Part shown: in pieces, positions 1 to 7,718 of the stretch | Position numbering within the stretch: position 1 is the stretch's first letter | How the letters are laid out: each line of letters opens with the position of its first letter | DNA from: Burkholderiaceae bacterium | Lineage (GTDB): Bacteria; Pseudomonadota; Gammaproteobacteria; Burkholderiales; Burkholderiaceae_F | Assembly: GCA_013696665.1 (NCBI GenBank) | Contig: JACCYC010000087.1 | Location: 1-15,131, forward strand | DNA length: 15,131 nt | Direction: 5' to 3' | Translations under genes and position numbers: made by a program | Notes under the pieces: model-generated | Database searches by the model: none | Seen by the model: only the letters and a program-made list of their open reading frames with translations | What the model was told of the DNA's origin: nothing

Positions 1-265
1 CGGTATCGATGGTCGCATGACCCGACATCATGATTACCGGCATCGTCAATTGACCGGTAGAGGCCCATTCCTTCAGAAGCGTGACGCCGTCGGTGTCAGG
101 CATCCAAATATCCAGCAAGATCAAATCGAGCTCTTCGCGCAAACGCGCACTGCGCGCTGCCGAGGCGTTCTCGGCAGTCACGACAACGTGGCCCTCGTCA
201 GCCAATATTTCTGACAAGAGTTCGCGGATGCCGATTTCGTCGTCAACGACGAGGATGTTAGCCAT
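1..265 (-). CDS. ntrX: NtrX-family response regulator, N-terminal part (cut by window edge)
   Basis: This is the first 88 residues of a response regulator, running off the left edge. The visible part is a receiver domain: acidic pocket D8-D9, phosphoacceptor D52 in LLDIWMPDTDG, and the switch serine in MMSGHA (S81). The sequence from MANILVVDDE onward is typical of NtrX, a sigma54-dependent activator with receiver, AAA+ and Fis-type DNA-binding domains. Only the receiver is in the window, so the activator domains are inferred. The gene lies 66 bp after ntrY, its cognate kinase, on the same strand. The ATG has no clear Shine-Dalgarno sequence. The bases just before it are A/T-rich and probably unstructured, which may help initiation. 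It could in principle be a different NtrC-type regulator, but the adjacent ntrY makes NtrX much the best call. Confidence 0.87.
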   Translation of the reverse strand, partial: MANILVVDDEIGIRELLSEILADEGHVVVTAENASAARSARLREELDLILLDIWMPDTDGVTLLKEWASTGQLTMPVIMMSGHATIDT

Positions 266-331
266 AGCCAATAAATTAATTGCAAACGACGGGCAAGCTT
301 ACGCCGCGCAGGATTTCACCAATTTGCGTGG

Positions 332-2692
332 TCAAGCTGCGTGGAGCGCGGGCGCCACCGCAACCGCGGCAAGGCGACGAAATACAATGGTAACGATGGC
401 GCCGCTGTCGCCGCCGGCGGCCGCACTGCCGCGATTGACCACCTCGATGCGCGCTCCATGCTCGTCGACGATCTTCTTGACCATCGCCAGGCCCAGACCG
501 GTGCCGCTAGACTTGCTTGTGACATAAGGTTCGAACGCGCGGCGCAGTACGTTTGGCGGAAAGCCCGGCCCGTTGTCTTCGACCGCGAGCCGCACGGCGC
601 GCGCCTTGGTATTCGCTTCCTCGATTTCAACCAGCTCGGTGCGGACAAAGATGCGGGCATCACCGCGCCCAAGCAATGCGTCCTGTGCATTGGCCACAAG
701 ATTATGGATAACCTGACGCAGCTGCGTGGCATCCCCTTCGATCAACGGCAAGCCCGAACGCAAGGAAAGCTCGATAGCACCGCCGCTGACCTCGGCGCCA
801 TAAAGTGACGCGACTTCTTCGACGAGGGTGTTGAGCGCCAACGGAGACAACCGAGCCGGTGGCACGCGAGCGTAATCGCGAAAATCATCGACCATCCGCT
901 TCATCGCAGCCACCTGATTGACGATAGTCGATGTTCCACGCTTTAAGACATCGGCGTCGGGAACCGATAGTTTTTCAATCAGCTTCATCTGCAATCGCTC
1001 GGCCGCGAGCTGAATCGGTGTCAGTGGATTTTTTATCTCGTGCGCCAGACGGCGCGCGACTTCGCCCCACGCCAGCGCGCGCTGTGCCGAAATGATCTGC
1101 GTAATGTCGTCGAACACAACGACGTAACCGAGACCATTGTCGAGCGGCAGGCGTGAACCGCGCGTCAATAACATCAGCGGCTCTCCGGCGGTGGCCGCCC
1201 CCTTGGCCTGATCGCTCGATTTTTCAGCGTTCGCTGTGCGCTTGACCTCGACCTGTTGCTGCCATGAATCCTTTGGCGAGGCGGTCAACGCATGATCAGC
1301 AAAGGCAGTGCTTAACGCGGTGGCCAACGTGGAATCGATCTCGTGCAGCGGACGATCGGTTTGCTGCAGAAGCAGGTGCCCCAAAATTCGAGACGCTCCA
1401 TTATTAGCAGTCACCAGACGAAAGTCCTTATCGAGCACGATGACACCAGCCGATAGATTAGCCAACACGCGCTCGAGGTAGGTCTTGGCGTTCTCGACTT
1501 CGTGCTGCTTGGTTTCGACCTGATCGCGCGCTTCGGTCAGCTGCCGCGTCATTGCGTTGAACGACTGCGTCAGGAGATTCAACTCGTCATTGCCTGGAAA
1601 CTCGCGCACCTGTCGGTAGTTGCCTTCTGCCACCGCCTTGGTCCCTTCGGCAACTTGCAGCAGTGGCGCCGTCATCGAACTGGCGAGCAGCACGCTCGAT
1701 GCGATGGCCGCGAAAATCGACAGCAGCAGCGTCAGCGTCAACGTCAATCCGTAGATGGTCTGCAATCCCTGACGTGCGAGCGATAGTTCCTGATACTCGC
1801 GATACCCGTTTTGCAGCGCTTCGGCGTTGGCAGCGATCGACTCGGGTACCGGTTGAATCAGTTGAAGCAAGCGCACTTCCGTCGTCGGCACCATGCTTCC
1901 GAAAATAGAGCCTCGCCCAGACTTGAGTTCGTCCTGCAGACCGGGTACGGCGGAAGTTGAATCCGCGGGTCGCCGAGCCCCAACAGCAGGTATCGGGACA
2001 ATCACACGGGCGCGCAGGCCGTAACGTGGCTCGATGGCGCCTGCCTCACCCTCGATCGTGGCGAAAATAAGGCGCTCCCGCGCCTGTCGCAACTCCACCG
2101 CAGAAGGAACTTCAGGTATCAGCTCGCCCAACTGCGAGCCGCTTGTTCCCACTGGCTGCCCATTGGCTGTGATCAACAAGGCATCTTGGATACCGCCCTG
2201 CTCGCGCAGTCTGTTCAGAAGCGCGAGCTGCGCGGAATGCGGCGCATCAGACAACTCGAGTGCCCATCTGCGTGCCTTGGCGCTGACGTCGTCTTTCAAG
2301 TTGTCGAGCGCCGCGCGGCCGAGTGTCAATCCGGAGTCCAGCGCGCGTTCGACGCGAACGTCGAACCACGACTCGATCGAGCGCGACAGAAACTGCGTCG
2401 ACACAATGTAAATCAGCACGCCGGGCAGCACGCCCATCAATGCGAAAGCAACAGTGAACCGCATCATCATCCGCGCGCCGAACTGCTTGGCGCGCAGACG
2501 CTTGACGAGACGCCGGATAAGCGCGACGACGAGCACGAACAGCAGGCCCGCGATCACACCATTGATGCCAAGCAGAACCGGGTAGTTGCGCTCAAAGAAC
2601 GCCGTGTTGCTGCTCGCCGACGCCAGCAGAAACAGCAGTACGCCACCTACGGCGAGCGCGGCGAGCAGTCCGTATCGAAGCGCGCGCGGCAT
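332..2692 (-). CDS. ntrY: NtrY-type membrane sensor histidine kinase
   Basis: A 786-residue sensor kinase that phosphorylates NtrX. In order: hydrophobic segments at about 8-26, 39-60 and 76-98; an extracytoplasmic region of about 210 residues; a fourth membrane segment at about 314-338; a HAMP linker to about 390; a coiled stretch; a PAS domain from about 403 to 530; a HisKA dimerisation domain with phosphoacceptor H551 in RRLAHEIKNPLTP; and an ATPase domain with N box around N664-N668, G1 box DNGPGF (706-711) and G2 box GTGLGLA (730-736). Three membrane segments before the sensor region and one after it is the NtrY layout. The PAS domain holds a hydrophilic insert rich in K, S and A at about 485-505. 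The start lies 9 bp after the DUF4390 stop, so the two are probably co-transcribed. In this family the system is linked to nitrogen, oxygen/redox and envelope control; the signal here cannot be read from sequence. Confidence 0.94.
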   Translation of the reverse strand: MPRALRYGLLAALAVGGVLLFLLASASSNTAFFERNYPVLLGINGVIAGLLFVLVVALIRRLVKRLRAKQFGARMMMRFTVAFALMGVLPGVLIYIVSTQFLSRSIESWFDVRVERALDSGLTLGRAALDNLKDDVSAKARRWALELSDAPHSAQLALLNRLREQGGIQDALLITANGQPVGTSGSQLGELIPEVPSAVELRQARERLIFATIEGEAGAIEPRYGLRARVIVPIPAVGARRPADSTSAVPGLQDELKSGRGSIFGSMVPTTEVRLLQLIQPVPESIAANAEALQNGYREYQELSLARQGLQTIYGLTLTLTLLLSIFAAIASSVLLASSMTAPLLQVAEGTKAVAEGNYRQVREFPGNDELNLLTQSFNAMTRQLTEARDQVETKQHEVENAKTYLERVLANLSAGVIVLDKDFRLVTANNGASRILGHLLLQQTDRPLHEIDSTLATALSTAFADHALTASPKDSWQQQVEVKRTANAEKSSDQAKGAATAGEPLMLLTRGSRLPLDNGLGYVVVFDDITQIISAQRALAWGEVARRLAHEIKNPLTPIQLAAERLQMKLIEKLSVPDADVLKRGTSTIVNQVAAMKRMVDDFRDYARVPPARLSPLALNTLVEEVASLYGAEVSGGAIELSLRSGLPLIEGDATQLRQVIHNLVANAQDALLGRGDARIFVRTELVEIEEANTKARAVRLAVEDNGPGFPPNVLRRAFEPYVTSKSSGTGLGLAMVKKIVDEHGARIEVVNRGSAAAGGDSGAIVTIVFRRLAAVAVAPALHAA

Positions 2693-2701
2693 CGACGGGG
2701 C

Positions 2702-3307
2702 TTAGCGAACCATTTCGGCGACTGGAACCTGGCGCCAGTCGGACGCCAACGTCCACTCGCGACTGGTAATCGCGTTGACCTGAAACGGCTTCGGCAGTTG
2801 ATTGACGTCGAGCCGCATGCGAACCTGCGCATCGTATTCCTCCCTTGGCAATACGACGCCTTTCTCCGCAACCTTCCAGTTACGAACGCTCTTTAGTAGC
2901 GACAACGCTTCTTCGAGGGACTCGAAGGATTGCGACAACCCGCCGCGCCCCAGCCGATACTGCCGCGTCAGCGGGCTGTAAGACAATCGGTAGGTGAGCG
3001 TACTGGCCGCAACCCGCCGATCGAGCCAGTACCAGCGCTTTCGAAACAACTCGAACTCGATGTTGAAGTAAAGAGCGATTCCCTTCTGGACCGCTTCTTC
3101 CAGCGCCTGCGGCAGTTCAAACTCAAACGTTGCGTTGAGCAGCAGCGCATCGCCGTTATCCCGCGCGGGCTCGAGCGCAGCCGCCATTACGCCAATCCGG
3201 TCCTGCGCCGTTGCGACAGAAGGCGGGGCGAAGAACATCACGGCGATCAGGAGCAGCGGCCCCGTTATCCGTGTGAACCAGTGCCTGGCCGTCGCAAGTG
3301 ATGTCAT
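2702..3307 (-). CDS. Secreted DUF4390 protein, NtrYX-associated
   Basis: A 201-residue protein of the DUF4390 family, whose function is unknown. I chose the ATG at 3307 because it overlaps the rsmB stop as ATGA; an in-frame ATG 21 codons upstream lies inside rsmB. The N terminus is a signal peptide: basic start, hydrophobic core about residues 16-27, and a cleavage site after the A-T-A ending at 34. The mature part is periplasmic and probably mainly beta-rich, with aromatic and charged strands such as FELFRKRWYWLDRR and a conserved-looking SFESLEEALSLL segment. It is followed 9 bp later by ntrY. In betaproteobacteria this gene commonly sits between rsmB and ntrY (recalled, not searched). A role in envelope sensing by NtrY is therefore plausible but is inference. 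Family assignment is from sequence character and position. Confidence 0.86.
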   Translation of the reverse strand: MTSLATARHWFTRITGPLLLIAVMFFAPPSVATAQDRIGVMAAALEPARDNGDALLLNATFEFELPQALEEAVQKGIALYFNIEFELFRKRWYWLDRRVAASTLTYRLSYSPLTRQYRLGRGGLSQSFESLEEALSLLKSVRNWKVAEKGVVLPREEYDAQVRMRLDVNQLPKPFQVNAITSREWTLASDWRQVPVAEMVR

Positions 3308-4641
3308 CCGGTCTTTTCGAGTAGCGCGTAGAAAAAGCCGTCGTGAAGTGTCGGCAGCCCAGACTGCCACGCAGGGGCGCGCGCCGCCGTCGGCAGGAGT
3401 TGCGCAGCCGGCAATGGCACGAGACGCGCCTCACAATGCCGCCCGACGAAACGATCAACTTGCTCGCGCCCCTCCTCCGGGAACAGCGAACAGACGGCGT
3501 AAAGCAGCCTACCACCCACTTTTAACAGCGGCCATAACGCGTGGAGCAATTCGCGCTGTACCTTTGTCAATTGCGCAACATCAGCCGATCGGCGTAGCCA
3601 CGGGATGTCGGGATGCCGTCTGACGATGCCAGACGCGGTGCACGGCGCATCGACCAGAATGCGGTCAAACAGCGCGGCACCTGTCTCCGTTTTTGCAAGG
3701 TCTTCGATCTGCGACTGCCATGACTCGGGCCGCAGCGCGTCGCCGGTAATGAGGTGAGCCGTCAGCCCGCCGCGGCGGAGATTCTCCTCAATCCGCATCG
3801 CGCGAATCGCGTCGATCTCCAGTGCCGTGACGGTCGCCCCAAGTTCGGCCAGGTGCGCCGTTTTGCCGCCCGGCGCTGCGCATGCATCGAGCACTTGCAT
3901 CCCCGCGCGCGCGTCGAGCCAGACCGCAGCAAGCTGGGCCCCTGCGTCCTGGACGGACACCTCACCTTCGCTGAAGCCGGGAATTGCTGCAACGGGGCGA
4001 GCGTCGTGCAGCCAGACAGCCTGCTCGCCCACTCGCGTCGCATCCATACCGGCCGCATTGAGATTTGCCAGGTAGCGTTCTGTCGGTAGGCGCGACACAT
4101 TGACTCGCAGCACCAACGGCGGAGGCTGCCGTTGGTGTTCGGCGACCGATGTCCAGTCGGTCGGATACGCGCGCTGCAGCCGCTCGATCCACCAATGCGG
4201 CAAGTTGTAGCGCACCGTGTCATTGAGCTGCAGCTCGCTCAACAACGTGGCGCGCTGACGCAGAAAGTTGCGCAGCAGTGCATTGACAAAACCGGCCGCC
4301 CCGCGCGTCGGCAATGAATTGCGCGCTGAGCTGACAGCCTGGTCGACCACTGCGTATTCCGCATAGTTATCCGTTTGCAATTGCGCGAGCGCGACCGCCA
4401 ACAGTGCAGCAACTTCAGCGGCCGGAGGTCGCGCAGCCAGCAACTCGACCAGGCGCTCGCTCGCCGCCAGATGCCGCACTGCTTTGTAGGTGGCGTCCTG
4501 TACCGCCGGGCGCAAATCGGGGCGGTCAGCGAGCGCAGCGGCTAGCGCGCGATCGAGCGACCGGCCGGCACGAAAGTGCTGCCACGCCTCGGCTGCGTAA
4601 TGCAATACCTCGGCCAACGGCGGCGACGCAACCGCATTCAC
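3304..4641 (-). CDS. rsmB: 16S rRNA (cytosine-967-C5)-methyltransferase RsmB
   Basis: RsmB (Sun/Fmu) methylates C967 of 16S rRNA using S-adenosylmethionine. The protein is 445 residues from a GTG at 4641. An open frame continues 45 codons further upstream, but that part lies inside fmt and does not look like RsmB; the GTG overlaps the fmt stop as GTGA. An N-terminal NusB-like RNA-binding domain spans about 5-140. The Rossmann methyltransferase domain follows: SAM motif DACAAPGGKT (252-261), motif IV DAPCTASG with C334, and motif VI YAVCS with the catalytic cysteine C384. The end, DGFFYALLEK, is the usual RsmB tail. Both cysteines of the m5C mechanism are present. The 4-bp overlaps at both ends suggest coupling with fmt and the DUF4390 gene. 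Length is close to the 429 residues of E. coli RsmB. Confidence 0.96.
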   Translation of the reverse strand: MNAVASPPLAEVLHYAAEAWQHFRAGRSLDRALAAALADRPDLRPAVQDATYKAVRHLAASERLVELLAARPPAAEVAALLAVALAQLQTDNYAEYAVVDQAVSSARNSLPTRGAAGFVNALLRNFLRQRATLLSELQLNDTVRYNLPHWWIERLQRAYPTDWTSVAEHQRQPPPLVLRVNVSRLPTERYLANLNAAGMDATRVGEQAVWLHDARPVAAIPGFSEGEVSVQDAGAQLAAVWLDARAGMQVLDACAAPGGKTAHLAELGATVTALEIDAIRAMRIEENLRRGGLTAHLITGDALRPESWQSQIEDLAKTETGAALFDRILVDAPCTASGIVRRHPDIPWLRRSADVAQLTKVQRELLHALWPLLKVGGRLLYAVCSLFPEEGREQVDRFVGRHCEARLVPLPAAQLLPTAARAPAWQSGLPTLHDGFFYALLEKTG

Positions 4642-5642
4642 TCCGCCACGACCGCTACGGGACTGATGAAGCGGTCGCCCGGCTTGATTGGAAACCCGGA
4701 CAAAAATTCTCGCGCGCCGGCACGCTTGCCACCCGGCCTTTGCAGTTGGGTCAGCAGCAACTCTCCGCTGCCGCAAGCGACCAGGACCCCTGAGCTGTCA
4801 GCCGCGCGCACAACGCCGACTTCTTCGGCGCGTGCAACGCTGTCGCCGGCGATAGCCTCGACGCCCCACAGCCTGATGGCGGCGCCGTTAAGCACGCTCG
4901 TGGCCACCGGAAACGGATCGAACGCACGCACTTTGCGCGCGAGCTTATGTGCGGACGCCGACCAGTCCAGCCATGCTTCGGCTTTGTTCAGCTTGGTTGC
5001 ATACGTGGCGCCTGCGCCTTGCGGGATTGCAACCAGCCGATCGATGTTTCGCAACGCGTCGACGATCAATCGTGCGCCGATCCGCGCGAGGGCAGAGGTC
5101 AACGTTCCGCACGTGGCATCAGCGTCGATCAATACTTTCTCGGCTAACAGCATCGGCCCGGTGTCGAGGCCAGCCTCCATCTGCATGATCGTGATGCCGG
5201 TTTCGTGGTCGCCCGCTTCGATCGCACGCGCAATCGGTGCCGCGCCACGCCAGCGTGGCAGCGACGACGCGTGGATGTTCAACGCGGAAAGCTTGGGTGT
5301 CCAGTGGCCGGGCAGTCCGCGCGGGATGTCAAGTACGTCGGGCGGAAGAATCAATCCGTAGGCAGCAACCACAAGCACGTCGGCGTCGACCGCGCGCAAG
5401 CGCTCCCGCGCCGTCTGCGCAGCATCGCCCTTGCGCAGCGACTCAGGAGTTTCAATGGCAATCCCATGCGCAATCGCTTGCCGCTTGACTGCGCTAGCTG
5501 CCAGTTTCAGGCCCCGGCCCGCGGGACGATCGGGCTGCGTTAGCACCAGCGGCACCGTCCAACCAGCGCCAGGAGCCGCGGCGACGATGGCGTCCAGAGC
5601 GACCGCCGCGAAGTCCGGCGTGCCGGCAAAGACGATTCTCAT
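4638..5642 (-). CDS. fmt: Methionyl-tRNA formyltransferase
   Basis: Fmt (334 residues) transfers a formyl group from 10-formyltetrahydrofolate to Met-tRNA(fMet), marking the initiator tRNA. The N-terminal Rossmann domain opens with MRIVFAGTPDFA. The catalytic residues are in place: N122 and H124 in ALNIHASS, and D160 in MEAGLDTGPML; the substrate loop LPRWRGAAP is intact. The C-terminal OB-fold domain begins near 215 and ends with GFPIKPGDRF. Two local differences from E. coli Fmt are visible: S127 where the usual motif is SLLP, and a loop about nine residues longer before N122 (around 108-117). The start is 31 bp after the stop of the LytTR regulator, with only a weak ribosome-binding site. 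def, its usual neighbour, is about 2 kb upstream because the LytS/LytTR pair lies between them. Confidence 0.97.
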   Translation of the reverse strand: MRIVFAGTPDFAAVALDAIVAAAPGAGWTVPLVLTQPDRPAGRGLKLAASAVKRQAIAHGIAIETPESLRKGDAAQTARERLRAVDADVLVVAAYGLILPPDVLDIPRGLPGHWTPKLSALNIHASSLPRWRGAAPIARAIEAGDHETGITIMQMEAGLDTGPMLLAEKVLIDADATCGTLTSALARIGARLIVDALRNIDRLVAIPQGAGATYATKLNKAEAWLDWSASAHKLARKVRAFDPFPVATSVLNGAAIRLWGVEAIAGDSVARAEEVGVVRAADSSGVLVACGSGELLLTQLQRPGGKRAGAREFLSGFPIKPGDRFISPVAVVAE

Positions 5643-5673
5643 CGACCCATTCTAGAGGGCGATGTACGGGTTC

Positions 5674-6468
5674 CTACATCTGACGAAACAGGTGCACGTA
5701 CTGCCGCGCCACCGGCAGCTCGCGGTGAGTGTCACGCATTCGAACGTAGAGCTTGCCGGCCAGGTCCCGGCGGGTGGACACGACAGCGTTCAGATTGACG
5801 ATTACGGACCGATGGATCTGCGCGAAGTCGTCGCGCTTCAATTGCTCAACAAGTTCGGACAGCGGTACGCGGATCAGCCATTCGCTGATCGCAGCGCCGT
5901 CGCGCGCGAACACGCAGGTGTATTTGTCGTCGGCTTGAAAGTACAACACATCGGCCACCGGAATCTGCTGCGTAATTTCGCCATCGGCCGAGCGCTTGGT
6001 TGCCCGAATCCAGCGCAGGTGGTGCGTTTCCGCGCGTGTGCTCGGTTGCTGCGAAAGGTGCTGCGAAAGCTGCTGTAACAGCGGACCGAGATCGCGCGCA
6101 AGCGTGCGCGTAGCCACACTGCTCTTGCGAAGCTTATCGACCGTTCGTTGCAGCCGCTCATCGGTGACCGGCTTCAACAGATAGTCAACGGCGTCGCGCT
6201 CGAATGCATCGACGGCGTACTGGTCGTACGCGGTAACGAATACCACCTGGGTGTTGCCGGCGATCTGTTCTGCTACCTGAAGGCCCGTCGCCCCCGGCAT
6301 CCGAATGTCGAGAAACGCAATATCGGGAGCGTGCTCGGCAATAGCGGCGGCAGCGGTTGGACCACTGTCAGCGGTTGCAACGATCTCCAGCTCGGGCCAC
6401 AGCCTTGACAACTTATCGCGCAGATAACGCGCCAAGTGCGCCTCATCGTCAGCAATGATCGCCCGCAT
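5674..6468 (-). CDS. LytTR-family response regulator
   Basis: A 264-residue response regulator of the LytR/AlgR type. Residues 1-120 are a receiver: acidic residues D7-D8-E9, phosphoacceptor D54 in AFLDIRMPGATG, switch T79 and lysine K99 in YLLKP. A polar, glutamine-rich linker (about 125-148, with LLQQLSQHLSQQ) leads to a LytTR DNA-binding domain at about 155-262, recognisable from VADVLYFQADDKYTCVF, RVPLSELVEQL and QIHRSVIVNL. LytTR domains bind short direct repeats through beta strands rather than a helix-turn-helix. The gene starts 14 bp after the stop of the histidine kinase, so the two form an operon and surely a cognate pair. Known relatives (AlgR, YehT/BtsR, LytR) control pili, exopolysaccharide, carbon-source uptake or autolysis. 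Targets here cannot be told from sequence, and no gene symbol is justified. Confidence 0.95.
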   Translation of the reverse strand: MRAIIADDEAHLARYLRDKLSRLWPELEIVATADSGPTAAAAIAEHAPDIAFLDIRMPGATGLQVAEQIAGNTQVVFVTAYDQYAVDAFERDAVDYLLKPVTDERLQRTVDKLRKSSVATRTLARDLGPLLQQLSQHLSQQPSTRAETHHLRWIRATKRSADGEITQQIPVADVLYFQADDKYTCVFARDGAAISEWLIRVPLSELVEQLKRDDFAQIHRSVIVNLNAVVSTRRDLAGKLYVRMRDTHRELPVARQYVHLFRQM

Positions 6469-6482
6469 CGGTATCTAAATGC

Positions 6483-7607
6483 TCAGGATGAAAGAGGAAT
6501 CGTCATCGTCACACGCGTTCCGCGAGCGAGTTCTTGCACCACCAGTTTGGCCTGTTCTCCATATAGCGAGGCCATTCGCTCGCGCAGGTTCGAAAGGCCG
6601 ACCCCAGCGGTGGACTGGGGCTTGAAGCCCAGCCCATCGTCCTCGACATCGAGCTGTAGCGAACCGTTTGCAGCGCGGGCGACCACGCGCACGCTGCCTC
6701 CTTCGAGCTTGGGTTCGAGTCCGTGCTTAATCGAGTTTTCGACCAGCGGCTGCAAAGATAGCGGGGGAATGCGTGCCTCGCGCAACTCCGCCGGTACATC
6801 GACCGTGTACGAAAGACGTTTGCCCATCCTGATGCCCAAAATGTCCAGATAGGCAGCGATCAGCGCGGCTTCCTGGCCAAGCGTTGTGCGCTCGCTGCGG
6901 CTCGCGGTCAGCGACGCGCGCAGCAACTCGATCAAACGCTCGAGCATCAGCCGGGCCTTGTCGGGTGCGGCATCGATCAGACACACCACGTTGGCAAGCG
7001 TGTTGAACAGAAAGTGCGGCTCAATTTGCGCCTGCAGTGATCGGAGCTGGGCATCGATCGCCTGACGCTGCAGTTCGACCGACCGGGCGCGCTCGCGCTC
7101 GTGCTCGGCTTCGGCGCGTGCCAGACGCGTCCTGCCGGCCATGTAGCGATACCAGAAGGTCGAGAAGATGATCGACACGGTGATGATCGCGACCAAAACG
7201 CGGGGCGCGCCCTGAACGATGCGGGCGACGTCGACGCCGAGCAGGCTTAGGCCGATCCAGTAACCGATGATGCAGCCGACAATTGGGATGCCGGCAAAGA
7301 ACATGACCCGGTTGCGCGTCGAAAAAGCCTCAATCCGCGCGCGGCCGATCACATATGCGCCAACTTCGAACAGCGCATAGATCGTGAAACCGATACTTTG
7401 AGCAATTACAAAGTTCCAGGCAAGAATTCGCTCCGGATCACTGCGTGCCGAGAACGCCCAGCTGATCAGCGTCAACACCACGGCGATCGCGGTGTTGAAC
7501 AGCAGTGTCCATAAGACCTGCAGCCAGGTGGGCCCGCACGGCTCGGTCGAAAATGACAACCAACTACGCCACGACTGGCGCACCACCGACACGCTCAACA
7601 TTGCCAT
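6483..7607 (-). CDS. LytS/AlgZ-type membrane sensor histidine kinase
   Basis: A 374-residue kinase of the His_kinase (PF06580) class that partners the downstream LytTR regulator. Four hydrophobic segments lie at about 30-51, 65-88, 101-123 and 137-153, with no sizeable extracytoplasmic domain, so the signal is probably sensed in or at the membrane. A charged coiled stretch (about 158-195, rich in E, R and A) leads to phosphoacceptor H198 in QIEPHFLFNTLANV. The ATPase domain follows, with N291 in LQPLVENSIKHG, DVEDDGLGF (320-328) and GVGLSNLRERM (335-345). Of two possible starts, ATG 7607 follows a GGCGG-type site; ATG 7601 is the alternative and would lose two residues. A TATAAG hexamer at 7617-7622 on this strand resembles a -10 box but has no good -35. 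It lies 111 bp after def and is separated from it by a hairpin. Confidence 0.94.
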   Translation of the reverse strand: MAMLSVSVVRQSWRSWLSFSTEPCGPTWLQVLWTLLFNTAIAVVLTLISWAFSARSDPERILAWNFVIAQSIGFTIYALFEVGAYVIGRARIEAFSTRNRVMFFAGIPIVGCIIGYWIGLSLLGVDVARIVQGAPRVLVAIITVSIIFSTFWYRYMAGRTRLARAEAEHERERARSVELQRQAIDAQLRSLQAQIEPHFLFNTLANVVCLIDAAPDKARLMLERLIELLRASLTASRSERTTLGQEAALIAAYLDILGIRMGKRLSYTVDVPAELREARIPPLSLQPLVENSIKHGLEPKLEGGSVRVVARAANGSLQLDVEDDGLGFKPQSTAGVGLSNLRERMASLYGEQAKLVVQELARGTRVTMTIPLSS

Positions 7608-7685
7608 TTACCGCCGCTTATAGTCGGAGTGGAATGTAGCCGCTGGCGGGCTGCGCAAAGCTCCTCAGTGACGAAGCGTCATAAA

Positions 7686-7704
7686 TCCGGCGCCAATCGC
7701 CGGA
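7686..7704 (-). terminator. Possible intrinsic terminator after def
   Basis: A perfect 7-bp inverted repeat, TCCGGCG and CGCCGGA, encloses a 5-nt loop. It begins 14 bp past the def stop. Read on the minus strand it is followed by TTTAT, so the U tract is short and termination may be partial. If it works, def is a separate transcript from the LytS/LytTR-fmt-rsmB genes; if it leaks, they share one. Confidence 0.42.
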
Positions 7705-7718
7705 CAGCGCGGAACGTA

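Noticed and set aside
2186..2896. A 236-codon plus-strand frame opposite ntrY and the DUF4390 gene
   Set aside because: It spans the junction of two real minus-strand genes and has the arginine- and glutamine-rich make-up of a shadow frame; no motif is seen.
4576..5361. A 261-codon plus-strand frame opposite rsmB and fmt
   Set aside because: Both minus-strand genes are unmistakable and their motifs cover this stretch. The plus frame has no domain and no ribosome-binding site.
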